From: Thiothrix sp.
GTDB taxonomy: Bacteria; Pseudomonadota; Gammaproteobacteria; Thiotrichales; Thiotrichaceae
DNA length: 64,000 nucleotides
Direction of reading: 5' to 3'
NCBI RefSeq assembly: GCF_028714775.1
Contig: NZ_JAQTLS010000015.1
Span: 29,979 to 93,978, forward strand
Numbering within the stretch: the stretch's first letter is position 1; each line of letters begins with the position of its first letter. Position numbers and translations under genes: made by a program. The notes below the pieces were generated by a model. The model saw nothing but the letters and a program-made list of their open reading frames with translations. It did not search any database and was not told where the DNA came from. Shown in pieces: positions 18,101 through 26,058 of this stretch.

Positions 18101-18476
18101 CGAGTATGTCGCTGGGGTGCGTTTCCGCGCTTGGCAACCGCCTTCCGCGTTGCATCCGACCATTGGGATTCATGCGCCGTTGGTGTTCGACATCATTGAT
18201 ACGTGGAACGGGCGTTCGGTCGGTGGTTGCACTTACCATGTGTCGCATCCGGGCGGGCGCAACTCCGAAGTGTTCCCAGTGAATGCGTATGAAGCCGAAG
18301 GGCGGCGCTTCTCGCGCTTCCGTGAGGAACACACGCCGGGCGTGCTGGAACCGAAGTTCCTGTCGGAAGCCACCCGCGCATTCTATGAACATGGCGCGAA
18401 GCCTCAGCCAATGAGTCCGCCAGTGGAAACCGTGAATGCGGATTATCCGTATACGCTGGATTTACGGCGGGGGTAA
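15120..18476 (+). CDS. Transglutaminase-like protein fused to DUF2126 (putative amidoligase)
   Basis: A 1118-residue two-part enzyme. The N-terminal third is a transglutaminase-like domain with the full triad: Cys180 in KRGSCRD, His229 in DLHAW and Asp245 in GLDPTSG. The remainder matches DUF2126, including LTMGGEPTFVSIDD (about 330), WYPGEPFPRW (about 395) and HTGTGGGNHVTLG. DUF2126 has been classed as a putative amidoligase (COOH-NH2 ligase) by comparative genomics. The ATG at 15120 overlaps the alpha-E stop (ATGA). The fusion of a peptide-bond-cleaving or transferring domain with a ligase suggests peptide tagging or remodelling; no substrate is known. Confidence 0.88.
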   Translation: MSIHVALNHFTGYKFDRPVSLSPHVVRLRPAAHSRTPILAYSLKIKPEKHYINWQQDPFGNWLARLVFPEKTTEFSVEVDVVADMVTIDPFDFFVEDYAMKYPFKYDKALQKELIPYLEVTEDGELLKEWLKGVDLKQPNTVLFLVAINSRLQQDIGYNIRMEPGVQTCEETLTIKRGSCRDTAWLLVQILRHLGLAARFVSGYLVQLTADQKALDGPSGPEADFTDLHAWTEVYLPGAGWVGLDPTSGLFAGEGHIPLACTPSPGSAAPIDGFTDKCEVEFDYSNTVRRILEDPRVTKPYSDEQWADVLALGNQVEADLVSGDVRLTMGGEPTFVSIDDMDGAEWNTAALGKHKRERAGVLLRRMQKVFAPGSALQFGQGKWYPGEPFPRWALGCFWRPDGLPVWKDQSLIADDQKDYGYGHEDAKRFAATLCGHLGLDDNYLVAGYEDRLYYLWKEASQPANVDWLTLNLRDSKHRNDLVLALQRGLDTPTGYVLPLRWDDAAQSWASVKWSFRREEMYLIPGNSPLGFRLPLDGLQWTAEDEREIESQPCPFEDRPPLPDFHGEVEWRYRELIAPPEPQLQHADAKPNTPEWREVPRTAMCIEAREGRLYVFLPPLNYLEHYLDLVTMLEKTAAELKMPIMLEGYEPPSDPRLKSFKVTPDPGVIEVNIHPAKTWDELVKNTEMLYEEARLSRLGAEKFMLDGRHTGTGGGNHVTLGAATPSDSPFLRQPDVLRSLLTFWQHHPGLSYLFSGMFIGPTSQAPRVDEARDESLYELEIAFQQMPQGHNNQPWLVDRLLRNLLIDVTGNTHRAEFCIDKLYSPDSFSGRQGLLEFRGFEMPPHARMSLVQMLLIRTLMARFWNTPYAHRLVRWGTALHDRFMLPHYVWEDMKDVCADLQAAGYPFQLEWLAPFHEFRFPVYGRVQYCGIGLELRAALEPWNVLGEELSSQGTARFVDSSLERVQVKINGLTDSRYVVVCNGRRVPMKATGVQGEYVAGVRFRAWQPPSALHPTIGIHAPLVFDIIDTWNGRSVGGCTYHVSHPGGRNSEVFPVNAYEAEGRRFSRFREEHTPGVLEPKFLSEATRAFYEHGAKPQPMSPPVETVNADYPYTLDLRRG

Positions 18477-18559
18477 GAAATCCGAAGCGGGGTGGGCTTG
18501 ATGCCTGCCCTGCTTGCGCCTATAGTCAGATATACCTACATTACTAGAGAACGCGCTCT

Positions 18560-18814
18560 ATGACTGCGATCACTATTCAAATACCCGACTCCGTATTACC
18601 CGTTTTACACCTTGACCCGGCAGGGTTTGTGCAGGAAATGCGCCTTGCAGCAGCTATTAAGTGGTATGAGTTGCGGCGTGTCTCGCAGGAAAAAGCGGCA
18701 GAAATTGCCGGGATCAGCCGCGCTGACTTCATTACAGCGCTGTCGTTGGCGAAAGTTTCCCCGTTTCAACTAACGGCAGATGAGGTGCGCGAGGAATTGC
18801 ATGACCTCTACTAA
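18560..18814 (+). CDS. UPF0175 family protein (antitoxin-like)
   Basis: An 84-residue protein with the UPF0175 pattern: an N-terminal beta strand, then MRLAAAIKWYELRRVSQEKAAEIAGISRADFI, a helix-turn-helix-like region. Members usually act as antitoxins paired with a PIN-domain (DUF3368) toxin overlapping their 3' end. Here the overlapping downstream frame at 18801 is only 18 codons long, so the pair is broken. No strong ribosome site precedes the ATG. Confidence 0.85.
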   Translation: MTAITIQIPDSVLPVLHLDPAGFVQEMRLAAAIKWYELRRVSQEKAAEIAGISRADFITALSLAKVSPFQLTADEVREELHDLY

Positions 18815-18857
18815 ATGTGTCGTCATTAATGCCTTTCCACTAGCTATTTTCTTATAA
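18801..18857 (+). pseudogene. Remnant of a PIN-domain (DUF3368-type) toxin
   Basis: An ATG at 18801 overlaps the end of the UPF0175 gene, exactly where the PIN toxin normally starts. It reads MTSTKCVVINAFPLAIFL and then stops. The KCVVINAxPL opening matches the first strand of DUF3368 PIN proteins, which carry VVxNASPL with the first catalytic Asp/Asn region. The rest of the toxin is absent, and the convergent membrane-protein gene ends within the same bases. Confidence 0.6.
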
Positions 18858-20414
18858 CCAGCTAATCAGCCACGCCGGAATAAACCGAGCCAATTCTGTC
18901 GGATACCATTCATTTGCCAGATATAAAACATACGAATAACCAAGCAGAATAAAACTCACGACTAGTGCGGTATGCAACCACTGCACTTTGCGGGCACGCT
19001 GTAGAAATGTTTGTAGACGTGTTTCAGGAATAGCACTGCCGTAAATGCTGTCTTCTTCTTCCAGCAGCTTTTTATGTCGAGCCTGCAATAACACCAGCGA
19101 TAGCCATTCCAAACCAGCCAATCCGCAGCAAAGCCATAATGCCCATTGGCGCAAACCCGGCGGGGGAAGGTGAAGTTCTGCCAGCTTCGTAAACGGCTTG
19201 CTGATGCTGTCGCCTAGAGTATCGACCCACGCCTGCACGCCGGGAATATAACTGGCTGCCAACAATAAAATACCCAACAGTGCCATAAAACCCAGCCACT
19301 TGCTTGCCACAACCCGAATAGCGGCAATATCCCGTACCTCCTCCAAACTCTTGCCTTCAAACGGAGGGCGCAACAGCAACGCCAGCGGAAACCACAGCCA
19401 CAACGTCGCCTTCAAACTCCACCGCCAAATAAACGCAGGTAAATAAAATATAGGGATAAATGCCATGTTAAACCATCTTATTCCCGTGTTTTCCTTGTTG
19501 ATTTCATTTGTCATGCCAAGCACTGATAGGCTCGGATTTATTTCCATCGAGCCAGGTATTAATTCGGGCATGTGAAATGCATCTATTGTTGAGATAAGTT
19601 TTATCCAATTATAAGGGAGTTGTTTTAATCCTGCTGTAATGCATTGAAGTACTGCCAATAGTCTAATTAACAAGGCTCTGAAGAAAATACCAATGCCTAT
19701 TTGTATGCCGGTTATTAAGTATGTTGGTCTGCTGATTTTTAAGTCTATGGGTTTGTTAATGTCGCCCATAATTACATAATTTGTAACAAAAGCACTTGAT
19801 AATGCAAACGCAACAATAAATCCTGATATAAATATGCCGATAATTGTCCCGATACCCCCAATAAGATCACTTGCTTGTATATTTGCAATAACTGAGCCAA
19901 TCATTGTGTATAATCCAATGATTCGATTGGTTATTTCTCCAAGGCCAAATATTGTAGTGGTAAGTATGAATATTCCAGAAAAAACAAGCATTCCAGAAAA
20001 GATTGATATTAAGAATAGTTGAATGTCATTATCTTTTGGCAATATGGTTTGAGATAAAAAGAAAGAGAACAATAATGACATTAATAATACTGTTAATGAG
20101 GTTATTGTTTTTTCCAGTGTGGATGTATCCTCCCATCTTCTACAAAAAGATTGTAAATAATTGGTCAGCCAATTTATGCTCAATTCTCTGGATTCAGATG
20201 AGTGTAATAACATAATCGGTGCGGCAACCGCGCTGATGAGCAGCCACCATTGGTGCTCGAAGTGGAAAGCGAGCCAGCCGTATAAGCCGAGGGCGCAGAA
20301 TGTTTCCAGCACGGAGAGCAATGAAATTTGCCCCGCCGCGATGGATTCATCGGTGGAGTGCCAGACCCAGCTACGGGCAGGTTTGCTGGTGTCAGGCTGT
20401 TCGGGAGTGGTCAT
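18852..20414 (-). CDS. Multi-pass membrane protein of unknown function
   Basis: A 520-residue protein with about 10 hydrophobic segments: two near residues 40-75, pairs near 105-160 and 185-230, and more towards the C-terminus. No family is recognised. Composition is uneven. About 19440-20200 (the central roughly 250 residues, rich in Ile, Asn and Lys) is clearly more AT-rich than the two ends, which match neighbouring genes. The gene is monocistronic on the minus strand. Its last codons overlap the PIN remnant on the other strand. Confidence 0.75.
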   Translation of the reverse strand: MTTPEQPDTSKPARSWVWHSTDESIAAGQISLLSVLETFCALGLYGWLAFHFEHQWWLLISAVAAPIMLLHSSESRELSINWLTNYLQSFCRRWEDTSTLEKTITSLTVLLMSLLFSFFLSQTILPKDNDIQLFLISIFSGMLVFSGIFILTTTIFGLGEITNRIIGLYTMIGSVIANIQASDLIGGIGTIIGIFISGFIVAFALSSAFVTNYVIMGDINKPIDLKISRPTYLITGIQIGIGIFFRALLIRLLAVLQCITAGLKQLPYNWIKLISTIDAFHMPELIPGSMEINPSLSVLGMTNEINKENTGIRWFNMAFIPIFYLPAFIWRWSLKATLWLWFPLALLLRPPFEGKSLEEVRDIAAIRVVASKWLGFMALLGILLLAASYIPGVQAWVDTLGDSISKPFTKLAELHLPPPGLRQWALWLCCGLAGLEWLSLVLLQARHKKLLEEEDSIYGSAIPETRLQTFLQRARKVQWLHTALVVSFILLGYSYVLYLANEWYPTELARFIPAWLISWL

Positions 20415-20459
20415 CGGGATAATCCGCCCAAGGGGTACATAAGGCGGATTTTATACCAT

Positions 20460-20696
20460 TTAACCCTGTTCCCACATCACTTCCATATCGTCGGAATCGC
20501 CCAAAGCTTGTTCCAACATAGCAACAAGCGCTGGGTCAGCGCCTTGTTCCTTGAAGATTTCGATCTGGGCGCGGTTGAGCCAGTAATCGGTGTCTTCGCG
20601 GCTTTCTTCTTCGAGTTGGTCGATGAGGAATTGCAGTTGCGCGTCGGTCAATGTGCCGATGGTTGCGCCGGTGTCTTTGTTTTTGAGTGTGATCAT
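20460..20696 (-). CDS. Small conserved acidic hypothetical protein
   Basis: A 78-residue protein MITLKNKDTGATIGTLTDAQLQFLIDQLEEE..., ending in an acidic stretch (GDSDDMEVMWEQG). The ATG at 20696 has AAGGAG 6 bases upstream; an upstream in-frame ATG at 20777 would overlap the DUF2062 gene and lacks a site. It starts 14 bases after the DUF2062 stop and is probably co-transcribed. No function is recognised. Confidence 0.75.
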   Translation of the reverse strand: MITLKNKDTGATIGTLTDAQLQFLIDQLEEESREDTDYWLNRAQIEIFKEQGADPALVAMLEQALGDSDDMEVMWEQG

Positions 20697-20710
20697 GGGT
20701 TGCTCCTTAT

Positions 20711-21238
20711 TTAACTGACGTTCGTCTTGTCCCGCTTGCGCCGTTCTTTTAGGTGTTGCAGGATGTATAACCGCCATACCAGATGCAGGCCGTAGAAACC
20801 AATAATGGCAGAAACAAACGCTAAGCTAAACGCCCCGGTCATTAATGGTTTCCAAAGTGGCAAAAAGCCGTGGGTAAGCCAATGCAAGCTGGCTTCAAAT
20901 TTGAAGTGTTTGGCGGGGGATTGCAGCAGCAGTACACCGAGTTTGTAGTCCGCGTAATACATCGGCCCCATCGTCAACGGATTGTTGATAAACACTGTGA
21001 CCAAGGCAATGGGCAGGTTGGTGCGGAACAGCACCACCAATAAGGCAACCAATAAAACGTGGAAGGGTACGGGCAGCCACATGACGAATAGCCCAATGGC
21101 AACGGCGGATGGGATAGTCCTGCGGTTCAGTTGCCATAAGCAAGCAAGGTGTAAGGTATTGCCCAAGAACTGCAAATGCTTGTGTTGCTTGATTGTTTCA
21201 GGGGACGGCGACAACTTGCGAAAAAATTTTCTCGGCAT
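20711..21238 (-). CDS. DUF2062 membrane protein
   Basis: A 175-residue protein with the DUF2062 pattern: a basic N-terminus, TIPSAVAIGLFVMWLPVPFH, then VFINNPLTMGPMYY, and a C-terminal transmembrane helix with a Lys/Arg-rich end. The start MPRKFFRKLSP at 21238 is chosen over the in-frame ATG 12 bases upstream because it fits family N-termini. It is divergent from comEC. Function of the family is unknown. Confidence 0.8.
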   Translation of the reverse strand: MPRKFFRKLSPSPETIKQHKHLQFLGNTLHLACLWQLNRRTIPSAVAIGLFVMWLPVPFHVLLVALLVVLFRTNLPIALVTVFINNPLTMGPMYYADYKLGVLLLQSPAKHFKFEASLHWLTHGFLPLWKPLMTGAFSLAFVSAIIGFYGLHLVWRLYILQHLKERRKRDKTNVS

Positions 21239-21291
21239 GAAGCACAACACAACAGAATAAGAAGCACCGCATTATCCATGGTTTCTCCCTT

Positions 21292-23649
21292 ATGCGCACC
21301 TTTTCAGTGAGTTTTTTTCTCGGCACGTTGCTGCTGTTGGTTTTGCCGCGCCTGCCCGAACCCAATGTGCTGTTTTTATTAGCAGTTTGCGCAGTTATTG
21401 TGCTGGCAAGCGCATGGGTGGTTATTGTCCGGCGGGGCTGGCGGAAATGGCCTGTATTGGCGTTGACGGGGGTGCTGGCGGGTAGTTTGTACGCGCTGTC
21501 GGTGGCAAGCAATGTCCATTCCTCGTGGTTGCCACAAGCGCAGGAAGGTGAGGATATTTTGCTGGAAGGCGTCATTGCCGACCTGCCAGAACGTCGGGAA
21601 GATGGTTTGCATTTCTTGCTGGACGCTGATTCCTCCGCCTACACGGGGCGTTTGCGCTTGGGCTGGTATGAGGATGATGCGCCGGAAATGCGGGCGGGTG
21701 AACGCTGGCAATTGCTCGTGCGGGGCAAGCGCCCCAACGGTTTTTCTAATCCTAATGGCTTCGATTACGAGCAATGGTTGTTCGCGCAACGTATTGGCGG
21801 TACGGGCTATGTGCGCAAGTCTGCCGATAACCAACGGCTGGCGGAAGCGCCTTGGTGGTCGGTGGATAATGTGCGCCAGCAAGTGCGTGATGCGATTGCC
21901 ACGGCCTTGCCGGATGCGTCGATGTTGGGTGTGGTGCAAGGGTTGGCGGTTGCGGATACGGCAGCGGTGACGCAAGACCAATGGGAAATATTCCGCAAAA
22001 CCGGCACGATCCACTTGCTGGCGATTTCCGGTTTGCACATCACCATGATGGCAGGGCTAGGATTGCTGCCAGTCTGGCTGGTGTGGCGCTTATTCCCCAA
22101 CCTGTATTTGCGGTTGCCGTTGCGGGTGGCAGCGGGGTTGTTGGGTGGCGGCTTGGCAACGGGGTATTCCTTGCTGGCGGGTTTCAACATCCCGACCCAA
22201 CGGACGTTGGCGATGTTGCTGGTGATGGTGTTGGGGCTGGTATGGCGGCGGCAAATCCCGTTCAGCGTGACGCTGTGTTTGGCCTTGCTGCTGGTATTGC
22301 TGTTAGACCCGCTGGCGTCATTGTCGGTGGGGTTTTGGTTGTCATTCCTGTCGGTGATGTTGCTGGTGCTGTTGGGCGGGCGGCAACGTAAGGCGGGGAA
22401 AGCGGCGGTGGTGTGGGTGCAGTTGTTGATGTCGTTGGGGACAATTCCGCTGGCCGCAGGCTTTTTTGGCATGGTGTCTTTGAGTTCCCCGCTGGCGAAT
22501 ATGCTAGCAATTCCCGTGGTAACGTTTGTAGTCACGCCTTTGGTGTTGCTGGGGATGCTGTTGTGCGGCTGGTGGTCAACGGGTGCGGCCTTGGTATGGT
22601 CAGCGGCGGCGTGGTTGTTGGATTGGTTGGGGCAGGCATTGGCTTGGTTGGCTGATTTGCCGCTGTCTGCCGTTTATCTGCCATTGGTTCCGTTGCCGTG
22701 GCTAGCGCTGGCGCTATTGGGGTTTGTGCTGTTATGTCTGCCGCGTGGTTTGCCGGGGCGTTGGTTGGGTGTCTTGCTGCTATTGCCGATGTTGCTGTAC
22801 AGCCCGGATAGGCCGGAAGCGGGTGCGTTCCGGGTGGATGTGCTGGATGTTGGGCAAGGTTTGGCAAGCGTGGTGCAGACCGCGCAGCATACCTTGGTGT
22901 TTGATACCGGGCCGAAAAGTTCGGAAACGTTTGATACGGGCGAATTAGTGTTGCTGCCGTGGCTGCGTGGGCAGGGGATTTCGCACCTTGACCGGCTGAT
23001 TGTCTCCCACGCTGATAACGACCACAGCGGCGGGGCGCAAGCCTTATGGGCGGAAATGCCCGCCGATGACCTGTGGGTTAGTCACCTGCAAACCTTGCCG
23101 GGTGTAGCGGAAAATTTGTGCGGACGCGGGCAGCATTGGGAGTGGGATGGTGTGACGTTTACCATCCTGAGTCCGGCGGAAGGTTTACACGAAGCCAGTG
23201 ATAATAACCGTGCTTGCGTGCTGCGGGTAGCGAATGCCCACCACAGCATGTTGTTCACGGCGGATATTGAGCGTCCGGCGGAGGAGTGGCTGGTGGAAGC
23301 GGGCGGTTTGGCGTCTGAGGTGCTGCAAGTTCCGCATCATGGCAGCAAAACATCCTCCAGCCCGGACTTCATCAATGCAGTCGCGCCCCAGTTGGCGATT
23401 ATCACCAGCGGCTACCGCAACCGTTTCCATCACCCCAATCCGTCGGTGGTGGAACGTTACACAGCGCGTGATATTAAATTGCTTGATACAGTCGATGGCG
23501 GTGAATTGTGCCTTGATTTTCCTGCGTTTACCGATAATCTGCGTATTCGTGAATGGCGGCGGGAACAAAAGCACGTTTGGCAAGATTACATGCGAAGGTT
23601 ACGTAGCGGAACGGGATTATTTGTGCCAGAATCCAGTCAGCCCCATTAA
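21292..23649 (+). CDS. comEC: ComEC/Rec2 DNA-uptake channel
   Basis: A 785-residue inner-membrane channel that moves single-stranded DNA into the cytoplasm during natural transformation. An N-terminal DUF4131 region (to about 185) is followed by the multi-helix Competence domain (about 200-480, with HLLAISGLHITMM). The C-terminal metallo-beta-lactamase-like domain (about 510-770) has SHADNDHSGG, the conserved metal-site pattern, and PHHGSKTSSS. The length is normal for a full ComEC. It is divergent from the DUF2062 gene. The C-terminal domain is proposed in the literature to be the strand-degrading nuclease. Confidence 0.93.
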   Translation: MRTFSVSFFLGTLLLLVLPRLPEPNVLFLLAVCAVIVLASAWVVIVRRGWRKWPVLALTGVLAGSLYALSVASNVHSSWLPQAQEGEDILLEGVIADLPERREDGLHFLLDADSSAYTGRLRLGWYEDDAPEMRAGERWQLLVRGKRPNGFSNPNGFDYEQWLFAQRIGGTGYVRKSADNQRLAEAPWWSVDNVRQQVRDAIATALPDASMLGVVQGLAVADTAAVTQDQWEIFRKTGTIHLLAISGLHITMMAGLGLLPVWLVWRLFPNLYLRLPLRVAAGLLGGGLATGYSLLAGFNIPTQRTLAMLLVMVLGLVWRRQIPFSVTLCLALLLVLLLDPLASLSVGFWLSFLSVMLLVLLGGRQRKAGKAAVVWVQLLMSLGTIPLAAGFFGMVSLSSPLANMLAIPVVTFVVTPLVLLGMLLCGWWSTGAALVWSAAAWLLDWLGQALAWLADLPLSAVYLPLVPLPWLALALLGFVLLCLPRGLPGRWLGVLLLLPMLLYSPDRPEAGAFRVDVLDVGQGLASVVQTAQHTLVFDTGPKSSETFDTGELVLLPWLRGQGISHLDRLIVSHADNDHSGGAQALWAEMPADDLWVSHLQTLPGVAENLCGRGQHWEWDGVTFTILSPAEGLHEASDNNRACVLRVANAHHSMLFTADIERPAEEWLVEAGGLASEVLQVPHHGSKTSSSPDFINAVAPQLAIITSGYRNRFHHPNPSVVERYTARDIKLLDTVDGGELCLDFPAFTDNLRIREWRREQKHVWQDYMRRLRSGTGLFVPESSQPH

Positions 23650-23691
23650 TTCAAATATCGGTAAGCCCGAAGTAGCTGGCCAGTAGGAGCC

Positions 23692-26019
23692 ATGATGAAC
23701 TTGGAAGAAAAGGATATCGAAATTTTTAAGAAGCTGGATTCAAACGTTTATCTGACTTTCAATGATAAACAAGCGTTGAAGGCTGGGTTGGACGAGCTTG
23801 ACCGGCGTTTGCAGGAACGTGACCGGCGCTTACAGGATGTTTCCGGCCTGTTACTGGAAAAAGACGGTCATATCCGTGTACGTGACGCCCGCATTGACGA
23901 GCGCGACAGGCGCATGGCGGAACTGGCGCGTTTGCTCACAGAAAAAGAACAAATCTTGTTGCAAATCAGTCAGGCAACGGCAGAAAAAGATGCTGTCTTG
24001 CGCATCCGTGACGAGCACCTGAGCAATAAGGATAAAAGCATCCATCAGCGTGATGCAGCCTTGGCAGAACGCGAAGCCCGCCTTAAAATTCTCGAACAAA
24101 ATCTGGTCAATTACGAAAAGCTCTTGCAGGAAAAAGAACTGCAAATCCAGACCCGTGACCGCAGCCTTGAAGACAAAGACCGTTCTATGTTGCGCATTGA
24201 CCAAGCTATCCAGAGTAAGGATAAGCTGCTGCAAAGCCGCGACGACAGCATTAGCAAAAAAGACCAACAGTTGCTGGAACGCGAAGCCTTATTGCAGGAA
24301 CGCACCCGCCAAACCCTCGAACAAGAGCGGATGCTCAAAGAGCGTGACAAGCAGTTAAGCGAACGTGATTCCCAAATCAGCGACCGTGACCGCCAACTTG
24401 CCGCCCGTGACGAACACATTGACCTTGCCAGCAAGCAGTTACAAAACCGCGATACGCAGCTTGACGACCGTGACCGTCAAATCCAGATGCGCGAACGTTT
24501 ACTGGCAGAAAAGGAAAACCTGTTGCAGGAGCGTGACCAGCGCGTCGGTATCCAGCAGCAGCAGCTTGAAAAACGTGACCAGACCCTGAGCGAACGCGAC
24601 CGCCAACTGGGCGACCGTGACCAAACCATTGCCGACCGGGATGCGGAATTACGCGCCCGTGAAGAAGCGATCCGCAGCCGTGACCAACAGGGTTTGGATT
24701 TCCTGCAAACTATCCGTGAGTTAGAAAACCACGTGCAGGAACGGGATGGCCAAATGACGGAGCGCGACCGCCAGTTGGCTTTGCGTGATGAACGTATCAA
24801 TAAGGCTGACGAAGACCTGCGTGACCGTGACACCCGCCTTGGTAGCCGTGACCGCAGTATCGAAGAGCGCGATGCCCAGCTTTCTGAGCGTGACCGCCGC
24901 ATCAAGGAGCGTGACGTTTCCCTGCGCGAACGCGACACCCGCATCAGTGGGCAAGACCTGCAATTGCGCGAACGCGACAAGCAGTTGCAATTGCGTGATT
25001 CCCAGATTCAAAGCCGCGATGTGACCGTCGGCGAACGTGACCATAGCCTCAAAGAGCGTGACAGCCACATTTCCCAGCTTAACACGCAGATGCAGGAACG
25101 CGACGAAACTATCCATGACCGCGATTCGCTGATCACTGAGCGCAACGCTGTCATTGAAGGGCGTGACGAAACCATCCGCGACCGTGACCTGCAAATCACC
25201 GCCCGCGATGCCAGCTTGCAAGAACGTGACCATAGCTTGCACTTGCGCGATACCCATGTTGAAGGGCTTACGGGGCAAATCCACGAACGCGACAAAAGCC
25301 TGCAACAGCGCGACCAAGAAATTGCTTCCCGCGACAGCCAAGTGCGTGACTTGCAACTGGAAGTCCACCTGCGTGACCAAAGCGTTGCCGAGCGCGACGT
25401 ACAATTGCAATTGCGCGACCAAACCGTGCAGGATCGGGATGAGCAGTTGGGTGTGCGCGATGAAACCGTGGCGGAACGCGATGCCAGCGTTGCCGAACGC
25501 GATGCCCAGCTTGAGCAGCGTGACCTGCATATCCAGAAAAAGGAAGAAGCCTTACAGGAACGCGACCAGCAGATCAAAACCCGCGACGCGACGGTGCAGC
25601 AACGCGATACCAGTTTAAGTGACCGCGACCTGCAACTGCGCAGCCGCGACAAACAGCTTGAAGAACGTGACGCGCAAATCAATAAACGCGATGTCTCTGT
25701 GCATGACCGCGACCAAACCATCGTTGCCAAGGAAGCGCACATCCGTCGCCGCGACGAGCGCATCCAAGAGCTAACCCTGCATGTCCAGCACCTCGACAAT
25801 ATCTTGAAAGAGCATGTCCAGCAGTTGCAGCAGCGCGATGAAGCCTTGCGCCAACGTGATTTCATCATTACCCAGCGCGACCGTCAGGTTGATAAGCTCG
25901 ATAAGAGCGTGGTCAAGTACGCAGCGGGGGCGCAGAGCATTTTCATCAAGGGTGCGGTAACGGGGCTGATCGCAGCGTTCGCGTTTGTTCTAGGACTGCG
26001 CTTGTTGGCTATCCTGTAG
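23692..26019 (+). CDS. RD-heptad coiled-coil protein with C-terminal membrane anchor
   Basis: A 775-residue protein made almost wholly of seven-residue units of the form RDxx(I/L)xx, for example RDRQLAA, RDTQLDD, RDAELRA. The array runs from about residue 30 to 740 with few breaks. A single transmembrane helix follows at the end (KGAVTGLIAAFAFVLGLRLL) with no signal peptide, so the rod should lie in the cytosol, tail-anchored to the inner membrane. Only one position per heptad is hydrophobic; the second core position would be Arg or Asp, unlike a canonical coiled coil. GTAGGAG precedes the tandem ATGs at 23692 and 23695, and either may be used. No family is recognised; a structural or spacer role is inference. 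Confidence 0.8.
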   Translation: MMNLEEKDIEIFKKLDSNVYLTFNDKQALKAGLDELDRRLQERDRRLQDVSGLLLEKDGHIRVRDARIDERDRRMAELARLLTEKEQILLQISQATAEKDAVLRIRDEHLSNKDKSIHQRDAALAEREARLKILEQNLVNYEKLLQEKELQIQTRDRSLEDKDRSMLRIDQAIQSKDKLLQSRDDSISKKDQQLLEREALLQERTRQTLEQERMLKERDKQLSERDSQISDRDRQLAARDEHIDLASKQLQNRDTQLDDRDRQIQMRERLLAEKENLLQERDQRVGIQQQQLEKRDQTLSERDRQLGDRDQTIADRDAELRAREEAIRSRDQQGLDFLQTIRELENHVQERDGQMTERDRQLALRDERINKADEDLRDRDTRLGSRDRSIEERDAQLSERDRRIKERDVSLRERDTRISGQDLQLRERDKQLQLRDSQIQSRDVTVGERDHSLKERDSHISQLNTQMQERDETIHDRDSLITERNAVIEGRDETIRDRDLQITARDASLQERDHSLHLRDTHVEGLTGQIHERDKSLQQRDQEIASRDSQVRDLQLEVHLRDQSVAERDVQLQLRDQTVQDRDEQLGVRDETVAERDASVAERDAQLEQRDLHIQKKEEALQERDQQIKTRDATVQQRDTSLSDRDLQLRSRDKQLEERDAQINKRDVSVHDRDQTIVAKEAHIRRRDERIQELTLHVQHLDNILKEHVQQLQQRDEALRQRDFIITQRDRQVDKLDKSVVKYAAGAQSIFIKGAVTGLIAAFAFVLGLRLLAIL

Positions 26020-26025
26020 AGAGAT

Positions 26026-26046
26026 GTCGGCACTTGGCGTGCCGAC
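26026..26046. terminator. Hairpin between convergent genes
   Basis: A perfect 8-bp stem, GTCGGCAC and GTGCCGAC around a TTGGC loop, lies between the stop of the RD-heptad gene and the stop of the lipoprotein gene. There is no T-tract on either side, so it may be a transcript 3'-end stabiliser rather than an intrinsic terminator. Confidence 0.4.
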
Positions 26047-26058
26047 GGTGATGGACTG

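Noticed and set aside
18485..18525. Hairpin after the transglutaminase gene as a terminator
   Set aside because: The stem has two wobble pairs and is not followed by a T-tract.
24477..25868. Long antisense open frames opposite the RD-heptad gene
   Set aside because: They are a by-product of the repetitive CGTGACCGC-type codons; their translations are low complexity (Arg/Ser or Val/Ala rich) and lack ribosome sites.
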